A stretch of 64,000 nucleotides of DNA from Bacillus sp. V2I10 (GCF_030817055.1 NZ_JAUSYV010000001.1:2380001-2444000); one strand, 5' to 3'; counted from the first letter of the stretch, positions 8,515 to 16,529 are shown. Notes: a model not told the origin generated them from the letters alone. Program-made: numbers and translations.

Positions 8515-8539
8515 AGTTAATGAAGAGGAGAGTGGATTA

Positions 8540-8563
8540 ATGTCTGTTTATCCGATAAAATGA
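8540..8563 (+). other. Seven-codon mini-ORF ahead of kdgR
   Basis: GAGGAG precedes an ATG at 8540 encoding MSVYPIK and a TGA that overlaps an in-frame kdgR ATG (8560) as ATGA. It may couple translation to the regulator gene, or it may be chance. Confidence 0.35.
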
Positions 8564-8595
8564 TTGGTACGGACAGATTGGAAAGAGTTGATAAG

Positions 8596-9588
8596 ATGGC
8601 AAGAGTGACGATGGCTGATGTAGCCAAAGAAGCCGGAGTTTCTAAAAGCACGGTCTCTCAATTTATAAATAAACGCTATGAATATATGGGTGAAGATACC
8701 AAGAAAAAAATTGATGAAGCGATCAAATTCCTTGGTTATCAGCCCAACTACCTGGCAAGAAGCTTAAAGCAGAAACGAACATCGATGATCGGCATTATCG
8801 TCGGAAACATCATGCACAGGCTCTCAACAGAGGTCAGCCGTTCGATTGAGGACTATTGTCATAAGCATGATATTCACGCCATATTATGCAATGCCGATGA
8901 CAACCCTGAAAAAGAGCGCAAATATATTGAAGTTCTTCATGCGAAGCAAGTAGACGGACTGATTATTTTTCCGACAGGGCAAAACCTGGACCTGTATCAG
9001 AAGCTGATAGATGAAGAATATCCTGTCGTTTTTATGGACCGTAAAGTTGAAGGATTAAAAGCCAATTATGTAGTGGCAGCGAACCGTGATGCAACGGAAG
9101 AATCCATTAGGCATTTACTTTCCCGCGGCCATACTAAAATAGCAATCGCTACGCAGCCGCTGATAATCAGTCCAAGGATTGACAGGCTGAAAGGTTACAA
9201 GCAGGCGCTGAGTGAAGAGGGTATTCCGCTCATCAATGAGTATATGATACATGCAGATCGGGAGCAGATGAAACATGAATTGGAAAAGCTCTTTGCATTA
9301 AAAGAGCCGCCAACAGCCCTTTTTGCCGGAAACGATTTAGTTTTTATTGAGATCCTTGAATTTTTTAAAGACAAGCAGATGAAAATTGGGAAAGATGCAG
9401 CGTTAATTGTGTTTGATAATATCCCGCTTGCTCATTTAGCTGAAACACAAGTGACCACCATAGACCAGCCAGGCTATGAAATGGGACAAAAAGCAGCTGA
9501 AATCCTGCTGAAGCAAATTAACAAAGAATGGAACGAGGTTCACGAGCATGTTTTCCCTTGTGAACTCATAATTAGAGAATCATCGTAA
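8596..9588 (+). CDS. kdgR: LacI-family regulator of the KDG regulon (KdgR-like)
   Basis: A LacI-type repressor with an N-terminal helix-turn-helix (MADVAKEAGVSKSTVSQFIN), the hinge segment YLARSLKQKRTSMIGIIVGN and a periplasmic-binding-like effector domain to the C terminus. I chose the ATG at 8596, which begins MARVTMADVA as LacI proteins normally do. An upstream in-frame ATG at 8560 would add 12 residues and could be used by coupling to the mini-ORF. B. subtilis KdgR controls kdgRKAT. Here the palindrome TAAACCGRTTTA at the isomerase and hxlA promoters is the probable operator. The effector is likely KDG or a related acid. Confidence 0.88.
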   Translation: MARVTMADVAKEAGVSKSTVSQFINKRYEYMGEDTKKKIDEAIKFLGYQPNYLARSLKQKRTSMIGIIVGNIMHRLSTEVSRSIEDYCHKHDIHAILCNADDNPEKERKYIEVLHAKQVDGLIIFPTGQNLDLYQKLIDEEYPVVFMDRKVEGLKANYVVAANRDATEESIRHLLSRGHTKIAIATQPLIISPRIDRLKGYKQALSEEGIPLINEYMIHADREQMKHELEKLFALKEPPTALFAGNDLVFIEILEFFKDKQMKIGKDAALIVFDNIPLAHLAETQVTTIDQPGYEMGQKAAEILLKQINKEWNEVHEHVFPCELIIRESS

Positions 9589-9605
9589 GCGATTCTCTTT
9601 TTTTT
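9574..9605 (+). terminator. Rho-independent terminator of kdgR
   Basis: AGAGAATC and GATTCTCT form an eight-pair stem overlapping the kdgR stop, followed by T residues. Confidence 0.85.
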
Positions 9606-9615
9606 AAGCCATTAC

Positions 9616-9627
9616 TAAACCGGTTTA
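9616..9627 (+). promoter_or_regulatory. KdgR-type operator upstream of hxlA
   Basis: TAAACCGGTTTA is a perfect 12-bp palindrome that directly abuts the hxlA ribosome binding site (GGAGGAG). It has the same core as the two sites at 4760-4784, so repression of hxlAB by KdgR is inferred. Confidence 0.75.
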
Positions 9628-9639
9628 GGAGGAGATGGA

Positions 9640-10281
9640 ATGAAAATTCAACTGGCATTGGACCGTTTATCGATTGATGAGGCCATTAAGATAGCCGGTC
9701 AGGCTGAAAAATTTATAGACATCTTAGAAGTAGGAACTTCTCTGATTAAGGAATACGGAATCGTCAGCATCTCCAGATTGAAAGAAGCCTTTCCAGATAA
9801 ACTTATATTGGCAGATATGAAAACCATGGATAATGCTATATATGAATTCCAGTTATGCTTTGAAGCTGGTGCTGACATGGCGACTGTCATGGGAGTAAGC
9901 CCGCTTCAGACAATTGAAACGTCCCTCAAAACAGCTGCAAAGCATCAGAAAAAAACAATGATTGATTTATTAAACACAACAGAAGAACAAAAAACAGCTA
10001 TTTTTCCTTATACTGAGGCTATTTTTTGTGATCATGTCAGTAAAGATGTACAAGAAAAGTCAGGATTGAATAACACAGCTTCAGCTACTTTTGATTCGTC
10101 TTTGCATTGGGCAATTGCAGGAGGTATAACAGGAGAATCTATTCAAAATATGGCAGGACCGCTTCCTGAAATCGTCATTATTGGATCAGCAATCACAAAA
10201 GCCCCACAGCCTGAAAAAACTGCTGAAGCATTACGTGAAATTATTGAGAGAAAGAAGGCGGAATCACATGGAACAGCTTGA
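9640..10281 (+). CDS. hxlA: 3-hexulose-6-phosphate synthase-like protein (HUMPS/KGPDC family)
   Basis: A 213-residue OMP-decarboxylase-superfamily barrel. Motifs are LALDRLSIDEA, DILEVGTSLIKEYG, the active-site-type strand LADMKTMDNA, and IAGGITGESI with IIGSAIT near the phosphate site. HxlA condenses formaldehyde with ribulose-5-phosphate (or the reverse). The related UlaD family decarboxylates 3-keto-gulonate-6-phosphate, and the family cannot be settled from motifs alone. Pairing with an HxlB-type isomerase favours the ribulose monophosphate step. The middle region (residues 105-150) is more divergent than in B. subtilis HxlA. The stop overlaps hxlB by 14 bases. Confidence 0.8.
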   Translation: MKIQLALDRLSIDEAIKIAGQAEKFIDILEVGTSLIKEYGIVSISRLKEAFPDKLILADMKTMDNAIYEFQLCFEAGADMATVMGVSPLQTIETSLKTAAKHQKKTMIDLLNTTEEQKTAIFPYTEAIFCDHVSKDVQEKSGLNNTASATFDSSLHWAIAGGITGESIQNMAGPLPEIVIIGSAITKAPQPEKTAEALREIIERKKAESHGTA

Positions 10282-10816
10282 AACCATTCTATCTGAAATA
10301 AAGACAGTCATTAAAAGAAGCAGCTCCCAGCAGATTGAACCGATTGTCAGCGAGCTTTTAAATGATCAGCGTATTTTCGTCATCGGTGAAGGCCGTTCAG
10401 GATTGATGGCAAAATCCTTCGCAATGCGTCTGATGCATTTGGGAGCAGAAGTCTATGTTGTAGGCGAAACAATCACACCGAGTATATCTAAGAATGATAT
10501 TTTAGTAGCTGTATCAGGGTCCGGTACGACAAAAAATGTTGTCTGGACGGCAGAAAAAGCAAAATCAATCGGCTGTATGGTTATTGCTGTAACTGCTGAT
10601 CCAGAAGCGCAGCTCGCTGCACTTGCCACCCATATTCTTCATGTACCAGCAGCAACTAAATATCGAAAAGAAGGTGAACAGCCAACGATTCAGCCATTGG
10701 GATCCTTATTTGATCAATGTGTCCATCTTCTATTTGACGGCATTTGCCTGCAATATGCAGAGAAGAAAAAAATCAGCAATGAACAGGCATTTCAGAAACA
10801 CAGCAATATGGAGTAG
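10268..10816 (+). CDS. hxlB: 6-phospho-3-hexuloisomerase (SIS domain)
   Basis: A 182-residue SIS-domain isomerase interconverting hexulose-6-phosphate and fructose-6-phosphate. The sugar-phosphate site is seen in FVIGEGRSGLMAKSFAMRLMHLG and VAVSGSGTTKNV, and QPLGSLFDQ is typical of HxlB. The ATG at 10268 has GAAGGCGG upstream and overlaps the end of hxlA, so translation is probably coupled. The two genes follow a KdgR-type operator, tying formaldehyde or pentose-phosphate chemistry to KDG catabolism. Confidence 0.9.
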   Translation: MEQLETILSEIKTVIKRSSSQQIEPIVSELLNDQRIFVIGEGRSGLMAKSFAMRLMHLGAEVYVVGETITPSISKNDILVAVSGSGTTKNVVWTAEKAKSIGCMVIAVTADPEAQLAALATHILHVPAATKYRKEGEQPTIQPLGSLFDQCVHLLFDGICLQYAEKKKISNEQAFQKHSNME

Positions 10817-10828
10817 GAAGATAAAATT

Positions 10829-10864
10829 AAGAGCTTGTGTCCAATCTGGCCCAAGCTCTTTTCT
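10829..10864 (+). terminator. Rho-independent terminator of hxlAB
   Basis: AAGAGCTTG and CAAGCTCTT form a nine-pair stem, followed by TTTCT. Confidence 0.8.
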
Positions 10865-10943
10865 CATTAAAATGAAAGCATGGCACTGCGCTCATCAAAG
10901 GTCTTCATAAGTTGCGGATTATTAAATCAGAGGAAACGGGCAT

Positions 10944-10955
10944 TAAACCGATTTG
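10944..10955 (+). promoter_or_regulatory. Orphan KdgR-like operator half-match
   Basis: TAAACCGATTTG matches the TAAACCGATTTA operator at 11 of 12 positions but lies after the hxlAB terminator, at the edge of the repeat array. It may be a relic or a decoy site. Confidence 0.35.
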
Positions 10956-10971
10956 TCTTGATTAGATGGGC

Positions 10972-11400
10972 GGGATCACTCTATGAGTACACATGATATG
11001 GAGTTAAACTGTTTTGTGGAATCAAACCGGCTCAATGAGTAGCTAAGTCTAGGAATAATCCTGTTTTGGGGAATCAAACCGGCTTAATGAGTATCCTAGT
11101 CTATGCATAAAACTGTTTTGGGGAATCAAACTGGCTCAATGAGTAGCGAATTCTAAGAATAATCCTGTATTGAGGAATCAAACCGGCTCAATAAGTATCT
11201 AAGTCTAGGAATAATCCTGATTTGGGGAATCAAACCGGCTCAATGAGTATCCAAGTCTAGGAATAATCCGGTTTTAGGAGTCTAACCAGCTCAATGAGTA
11301 TCTAAGTCTAGGAATAGGGCAAGTTTTGAGGAATAAATCAGCCTCTATAAGTACCCAAGTCTAATAATTTTCCTGATTATGGGCAAAGTGGCGCTCATCA
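10972..11400. repeat. Array 1 of a 52-bp tandem repeat (about seven full units)
   Basis: Units begin at 11019, 11071, 11123, 11175, 11227, 11278 and 11331, giving spacings of 52, 52, 52, 52, 51 and 53 bases. A degenerate unit precedes them (10972) and a fading one follows. The shared pattern is GAATCAAACCGGCTCAATGA then GTAnCTAAGTCTAGGAATAA and TCCTGTTTTGGG. Units are diverged by point changes over their whole length, so there are no spacers. The arm CTCA-A-TGAG and AGGA-ATAA-TCCT are small inverted repeats within each unit. A related array follows the NERD gene. Confidence 0.9.
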
Positions 11401-11492
11401 ACAAAGATAGAGCAACATAAAATTAATTTTTTGAGATTTGCTGTTATTTTTAAGGCGCTTTATCATTAGGGACAGGTGAAAGGAGAAATGCT

Positions 11493-12407
11493 TTGATCAT
11501 GAAACCTCGCTGTGAATCATTAGAATTAAGAATTTTGAGGTATTTAAATGCCCGTTTAGATTTGCCTGCAAAGGATAAAAATCATTATACCAATCTCAAA
11601 AAAGGATTTGAAGGGGAGCAGAAGTTTGACGAATGGATGAAGGACCTTGCAGGTGAGGGGGTGATTTTAAATGATTTATTATTCGAAACGAACCATTCCT
11701 TATTTCAAATCGATTCTTTATATGTTTCATCAAACACGATTTATCTTTTTGAAGTTAAAAATTATGAGGGTGATTTTTTTATCGAAGAGGATAAATGGTA
11801 TTTATCTTCAAAATTAGAAATTAAAAATCCCATGCATCAATTAAAAAGAAATGAATCCTTATTACGGCGATTACTCCAGGAGCATAAATTTATATTTCAG
11901 GTTGAAGCTTATCTAATTTTTATCAACCCCGAATTTCAACTCTATCAAACACCTCTAAATCTCCCAATCATATTACCTTCACAGCTAAATCGTTTTGCTG
12001 AAAAAATAACGAAAAAATCGAACAAACTAAAAGGAGTTCATACTACCTTAGCTCATAAATTGTTATCTCTTCATCTAACCGAGTCTCCATACTACCGCCT
12101 ACCTAACTATTGCTATGATCAACTTGAAAAAGGAATTCTCTGTCCAGTGTGCTATACATTCTATAGGTCGTTAAACAAAACGGCACTAATATGCGATTGT
12201 TGCAAGGGGATAGAGAGGCACCAAAGCGCTGTCTTACGGAGCACGGAAGAATTTAGAATGCTTTTTCCAAAATCCAAAATTACTACAAACCAAATACATG
12301 ATTGGTGCAGTATCATAAAAAATAAAAAATTCATTTGGAAAATTCTTTCTAAGAACTTTAAAAAAGAAGGACATGGGAAATCAGCTAATTATGTTGAAAA
12401 TCTTTGA
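11493..12407 (+). CDS. NERD (nuclease-related) domain protein with C-terminal zinc ribbon
   Basis: A 304-residue protein with an N-terminal NERD domain. It shows GFEGEQKFDEWM (39-50), the core QIDSLYVSSNTIYLFEVKNYEGDF (about 73-96; Asp and Glu-x-Lys as in PD-(D/E)XK-type nucleases) and NPMHQLKRNE. A four-cysteine zinc-ribbon-like segment CPVC...CDCC follows near residues 217-238, then a short tail with STEEFRMLFPKSKIT and IHDWC. The TTG at 11493 has AGGAG seven bases upstream; the ATG at 11499 is a less well spaced alternative. The family is suspected to act on nucleic acid, but no function is established for this architecture. Two 52-bp repeat arrays flank the gene closely on both sides. Confidence 0.85.
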   Translation: MIMKPRCESLELRILRYLNARLDLPAKDKNHYTNLKKGFEGEQKFDEWMKDLAGEGVILNDLLFETNHSLFQIDSLYVSSNTIYLFEVKNYEGDFFIEEDKWYLSSKLEIKNPMHQLKRNESLLRRLLQEHKFIFQVEAYLIFINPEFQLYQTPLNLPIILPSQLNRFAEKITKKSNKLKGVHTTLAHKLLSLHLTESPYYRLPNYCYDQLEKGILCPVCYTFYRSLNKTALICDCCKGIERHQSAVLRSTEEFRMLFPKSKITTNQIHDWCSIIKNKKFIWKILSKNFKKEGHGKSANYVENL

Positions 12408-12474
12408 ATACCGTAATTTCAGATTTCACTATTTTGCGATTCTTTTGGCTTATATACTTTTCCGATTTCAGAGA

Positions 12475-12790
12475 GTGAGCCAGTATTGGGGTCGAGATAT
12501 TCATAATCACTATAATTACGCAAAATCCAGGTGTGAGCTGGAATTGGAAATCATACGCACTCTATGAGTACTCAAAAATTCAGCATTGAGCCAGAAAAGG
12601 GGATCATCGTACTTTATGAGTACCCAAATTTATGATTGAGCCAAAAGAGAGGAATCATACGCAAGCAATGAGTATTCAAATTCAGGATGGAGCCAAAAGA
12701 GAGGAATCATACGCAAGCAATAAGTACCTAAATTCAGCAATGAGCCTAAAAAGGGGATTCATACGCACCATAAAAGGGATCATACTTAAG
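12475..12790. repeat. Array 2 of the 52-bp tandem repeat (about five units plus a fragment)
   Basis: The conserved ATCATAC core recurs with its T at about 12500, 12551, 12604, 12655, 12707 and 12759, then a truncated copy at 12780. Spacings are 51 to 53 bases. The unit reads roughly GAATCATACGCAAGCAATGA then GTATTCAAATTCAGGATGGA and GCCAAAAGAGAG. It shares the GAATCA and CAATGAGTA cores, period and orientation with array 1, so both are one repeat family. The apparent reading frames here are repeat-derived. Confidence 0.88.
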
Positions 12791-12804
12791 CAGCCAACAA
12801 AAAA

Positions 12805-12830
12805 ACTGACTCAACCCGAGTCAGTTTTTT
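12805..12830. terminator. Bidirectional terminator between array 2 and the SET gene
   Basis: ACTGACTC and GAGTCAGT pair perfectly around AACCC, flanked by A residues on one side and T residues on the other. It serves the minus-strand SET gene and would also stop rightward transcription out of array 2. Confidence 0.85.
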
Positions 12831-12832
12831 CA

Positions 12833-13231
12833 TTATTTGCTGTCTTTTTTTTCATCTTCCCGGTCAAACCAAAGCAGCTCTTGGTCTTCTTCGTCGCCAT
12901 TGTAGTTAATGAGAATTTCTTCTCCTGCTTTTATGTCTTTATATGCGCTGAAGATAAAAGTATGGTTTTCAAAGCTGATTTCGTATGTGGCATTGGGAGT
13001 GTAGGAATGGTTAAAAAGCATGCCGTAGCCTAAAAGGATGGCTGTGTGGTTCTGGCCATATTCAAATGCGTAATCAGCAAGGGTTGTTTTTTCGATATGA
13101 ACATGCTCGGCATTTGGATATGGAATAACCGGAGCCTCGTGGATAATTTCCCCTTTTGCGATGTCTCGCGTAGCGAAAACGCCTCTATTAAATTCCCCGT
13201 CGCTAAGGGAAGATGTTTTGATTTCAATCAT
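12833..13231 (-). CDS. Small SET-domain protein (putative protein-lysine methyltransferase)
   Basis: A 132-residue stand-alone SET domain. It shows RGVFATRDIAKGEIIHEAPV at the N terminus, GYGMLFNHSYTPNATY (the NHS-x-PN signature of the S-adenosylmethionine site) and DIKAGEEILINYNG at the C terminus. SET proteins methylate lysine side chains. Bacterial versions of this size are known in Bacillus but their targets are mostly undefined. The gene is monocistronic on the minus strand and ends three bases before a strong bidirectional terminator. Confidence 0.88.
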   Translation of the reverse strand: MIEIKTSSLSDGEFNRGVFATRDIAKGEIIHEAPVIPYPNAEHVHIEKTTLADYAFEYGQNHTAILLGYGMLFNHSYTPNATYEISFENHTFIFSAYKDIKAGEEILINYNGDEEDQELLWFDREDEKKDSK

Positions 13232-13422
13232 TTCGTCACCTGTATGATCTTTCCTGTTAAGTTTTTTTACCTATATAAGCTTGACAGTTCATTGGGAGAA
13301 AAGCAACTGTTTTCACGGTTTGTCCTCATTTTTTTAGTTGGAAATCTAAAAACATTTAAAGTTCAGCTGAATAGCAGATAAATGGTACATTAAATGAAAA
13401 ACAAATAACTGGGGAGATGAAA

Positions 13423-13500
13423 ATGAACAGAATTGGGAGCTTTTCAAAATGGCTTTACTCGCGGGGGGGATTATTGATCATCATGATCTTCTTTATATAA
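13423..13500 (+). CDS. Putative 25-residue small membrane protein
   Basis: GGGGAG six bases before the ATG leads a 25-codon ORF. A basic N-terminal half (starting MNRIGSFSKWLYSR) is followed by one very hydrophobic segment rich in Leu, Ile, Met and Phe. This is the layout of single-span micropeptides. Support rests on the ribosome binding site and composition only; no homology is known to me. It ends 10 bases before the PEP carboxylase terminator. Confidence 0.4.
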   Translation: MNRIGSFSKWLYSRGGLLIIMIFFI

Positions 13501-13510
13501 AAAGCAGAAA

Positions 13511-13537
13511 AAATCGGACACATAACATGTCCGATTT
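13511..13537 (-). terminator. Terminator of ppc
   Basis: AAATCGGACA and TGTCCGATTT form a ten-pair stem. On the minus strand it is followed by TTTTTTCTGC, just after the ppc stop. Confidence 0.9.
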
Positions 13538-13543
13538 CTTACA

Positions 13544-16309
13544 TCAGCCTGTATTCCGGAGTCCTGCAGCGATTCCGTTTATCGTCAGCAGCACTTCGCT
13601 TAACAGTTCTTCATGAGGGCGATCATCTCCGGTTTCGCGCAGTTTCGAAATCACTTCAACCTGAAAAAAGCTTAATGGATCCACATAAGGATTTCGGAGC
13701 CTTACAGATTCCTGGATGTTTGGAATGTGATCCATTAACTCTGTCTGCTCTGTAATGTGGAGGAGGATTTCTTTTGTTCTGTTGTATTCTGCCTTGATAT
13801 CGTTAAAGATCCGTTCAGCTGCCTGCTGATCGTCAACCATGCCGAGATATTCTTTTGCTGCCATTAAATCGGCTTTTAATAAAGCCATTTGCAGATTGTC
13901 GATGGTTGAACGGAAGAACGGCCAGCTTTTGTACATTTGCTGAAGGCGGTCCAGGTTTGCTGCATCCTTTATCCCTCTTTGTAATCCAGTTCCGGCTGCA
14001 TACCAGGCAGGGAGGAGCTGACGGCTCTGTGTCCATGCGAACACCCATGGAATGGCCCGCAAATCTTCAAACCGCTCGCTTCCTTTACGGCTCATCGGGC
14101 GGGACCCGATATTGAGCGCCCCGAGTTCAGGCAGCGGAGTCGCTTGTTTAAAATAAGTTAAGAAGTCTGGATCTTTAAATACAAGCTCCTGATATTTACT
14201 CAGTGACACAGAAGATATCTGATCCATGGCTTCTTCCCAGTCGTTCGTGCGGATATCTGACTGTTCCGCTTCACTTGAAACATGCGCTGCAGCTGTAAGG
14301 AGTGTTGAAGCTGCCTGCTCAAGGCTGCGGTAAGCTATGTCAAATAAACCATAGCGCGATGAGAGAACCTCTCCCTGCTCGGTAATTTTGACTCCGTCTC
14401 CAAGGGTCTCAGCCGGCTGAGAAAGAAGACTTCTGTTAAGAGGACCGCCGCCGCGTCCAAGCGAACCGCCGCGTCCATGGAAAAACTTCAGACGAATGCT
14501 GTACTGTTTAGCCATATCATGAATTTCCTGCTGAGCTTTGTAGAGCTTCCAGTTGGCTGTAAGTGTCCCGCCATCTTTGCTTCCATCAGAGTAGCCAAGC
14601 ATGATTTCCTGCAGGTTGTTTTGCTCCTGCAGATGCTTGCGGTAAAAATCCAATTGGAAAAGCTTCTCCATAATTTTAGGACCTGCAATCAAATCATCAA
14701 TCGTCTCAAGCAGGGGAGCGACATTTAGCTTGCTTTCAATCCGTCCATCAGGGTGCAGACGATAAAGGCCTGCTTCCTTGGCAAGAACCATCACTTCAAG
14801 CAAATCACTCGCTGATTGCGTCATGCTCACTAAGTACACTTCAATTGACCTCTCGCCAAATTCCTTGTGTGCGTTGCGGATCATATGGAATACTTCCAAA
14901 ACATCCTGAGTTTCTTTTGAGTAATCCTCTTTAAAGGAAACAAGAGGTCTTGGATCCTGCAGAACATCTCCGAGTAGCTTCATTTTTTCTTCTTCTGACA
15001 GGCTCGAATAATCCTCAGCAAGCTTTACGTAATGGAAAAGTTCTTTAATTGCAGCCTCATGCTCGCCGCTGTGATTGCGGATATCAAGGGTTGCAAGATG
15101 AAAGCCGAACAGTTCGACCTGACGGATCAGCTTCTGCAGACTTTTCAGCTCATAGCCTTTAGGATGATGAAGCTTAACACTTTTCTGAATCAGCTTCAGA
15201 TCATCTAAAAATTGATCAGAAGCTTTATAGCCAAAATCACTCTGCGGATCTAATTTTTTTAGCATAATCGTTAATTTACAGCGATACACTTCATGCTCAA
15301 TTTGCCATCTTTCTTTTTTGCTTAAAAGAGAAACTTCATTGCGCACTGAATTAAGCAGCTCATCACTGACAGTCACACGCTTTGTCGATTGGCTCAGTCG
15401 CTTTCTCAATTGCTTCAGTGATTCTTTGTATTTGCGGACAGCAAGTGTTCTGTGTTTATTCAGCGTTTTCCAAGTGATATCCGCCGTTACATTTGGATTT
15501 CCGTCTCGGTCTCCGCCGATCCACGATCCGAAGCGGAGAAAGTTAGGGACCTGCCACTCACTTTCCTGATAGTGAGTCTGCAGACAATCCTCCAATTCCT
15601 GATGAATTTGAGGCAGCACTTCAAATAATGTTTCATCAAAATAATACAGCCCATTTGCGACTTCATCCATTACTGTAGGCTTACGGTCTCGCAGCTCATC
15701 CGTCTGCCACAAAATTACGACTTCATTAAATAGTCGGTCCTCAAGCTCTGCCCGTTCACGCTTTGTATGAATCGGCTGATCCAGACTATTAAGCAGCGCA
15801 GCGATCCGTTTATGAATTTCGAGGACACTTCGTCTTGTCGCTTCTGTTGGATGTGCTGTGATAATCAGCTCCAGCGAAAGGGTCTTGAGCAGATTCTGAA
15901 TAACGTCCGCAGAGATGCCATTCTCTTTTAATGAAGCAACGGCATTTTCCAATGAACCTGGCTGTTTGACAGACTCTTCCTGAAATTGATAATCGCGTCT
16001 TCGTCTGATTCGGTGGTTCTGCTCTGCGATATTGACTAAATGAAAATAGACCGCAAAGGCTCTGATAACCTGTTTTCTAAGCGGAGGTTCAAGCGTCCTT
16101 ATTTCCCTTTTTAAATCGGCATATATAGAATCATCCGCATGACTGCGAAGAGATTTTGTCATCTCCCGGATTTTTTCGACCTTATCTAACAGCTGCTGTC
16201 CGCCCTGGTGAACGAGCACATCTCCCAGCATGTTTCCAAGGAACTTTACATCGCGGCGCAGTGCCGCGTTATGATTGCGATCTTGTATGGTTTCTGATTT
16301 TACCGTCAT
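13544..16309 (-). CDS. ppc: Phosphoenolpyruvate carboxylase
   Basis: A 921-residue bacterial PEP carboxylase that fixes bicarbonate onto PEP to make oxaloacetate, an anaplerotic entry to the TCA cycle. Catalytic motifs are intact: TAHPTEATRRSVL (active-site His), GSWIGGDRDGNPNV, LGYSDGSKDGG, FFHGRGGSLGRGGGP and the C-terminal RNTG. I prefer the ATG at 16309, preceded by AGAGGTG; an in-frame ATG at 16342 adds 11 residues but has a weaker site. B. subtilis relies on pyruvate carboxylase instead, so the gene's presence is a lineage marker. It is monocistronic. Confidence 0.96.
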   Translation of the reverse strand: MTVKSETIQDRNHNAALRRDVKFLGNMLGDVLVHQGGQQLLDKVEKIREMTKSLRSHADDSIYADLKREIRTLEPPLRKQVIRAFAVYFHLVNIAEQNHRIRRRRDYQFQEESVKQPGSLENAVASLKENGISADVIQNLLKTLSLELIITAHPTEATRRSVLEIHKRIAALLNSLDQPIHTKRERAELEDRLFNEVVILWQTDELRDRKPTVMDEVANGLYYFDETLFEVLPQIHQELEDCLQTHYQESEWQVPNFLRFGSWIGGDRDGNPNVTADITWKTLNKHRTLAVRKYKESLKQLRKRLSQSTKRVTVSDELLNSVRNEVSLLSKKERWQIEHEVYRCKLTIMLKKLDPQSDFGYKASDQFLDDLKLIQKSVKLHHPKGYELKSLQKLIRQVELFGFHLATLDIRNHSGEHEAAIKELFHYVKLAEDYSSLSEEEKMKLLGDVLQDPRPLVSFKEDYSKETQDVLEVFHMIRNAHKEFGERSIEVYLVSMTQSASDLLEVMVLAKEAGLYRLHPDGRIESKLNVAPLLETIDDLIAGPKIMEKLFQLDFYRKHLQEQNNLQEIMLGYSDGSKDGGTLTANWKLYKAQQEIHDMAKQYSIRLKFFHGRGGSLGRGGGPLNRSLLSQPAETLGDGVKITEQGEVLSSRYGLFDIAYRSLEQAASTLLTAAAHVSSEAEQSDIRTNDWEEAMDQISSVSLSKYQELVFKDPDFLTYFKQATPLPELGALNIGSRPMSRKGSERFEDLRAIPWVFAWTQSRQLLPAWYAAGTGLQRGIKDAANLDRLQQMYKSWPFFRSTIDNLQMALLKADLMAAKEYLGMVDDQQAAERIFNDIKAEYNRTKEILLHITEQTELMDHIPNIQESVRLRNPYVDPLSFFQVEVISKLRETGDDRPHEELLSEVLLTINGIAAGLRNTG

Positions 16310-16529
16310 TCTATGCACCTCTTTTACTGGAATGGATTCCATCTTTTTACCATTTGTTTTTTGAAAATTAAAATAATGATAAGTTTACCATGAATCGTAT
16401 AAAAATGCATAGTATCCGCATTTATATTGTTCTAATTTTAAGAATTTTCATGTTAAAATAGTGTAATGCTTACTATATTTGCTTTTTTCCGGTATAAATA
16501 TTAACTAGATTAAAAGGTGATGTGAATAA

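Noticed and set aside
10972..11400. CRISPR array
   Set aside because: The units are contiguous and similar along their whole 52 bases; there are no unique spacers and no cas genes.
12373..12567. 64-codon frame after the NERD gene
   Set aside because: It overlaps the NERD end in another frame and runs into repeat sequence; composition is not protein-like.
12632..13033. 133-codon plus-strand reading frame across array 2 and the SET gene
   Set aside because: Its first half is translated tandem repeat and its second half is antisense to the SET gene; no supporting ribosome binding site.
13046..13381. 111-codon plus-strand frame opposite the SET gene
   Set aside because: Antisense shadow of the SET gene extended into spacer; no ribosome binding site.
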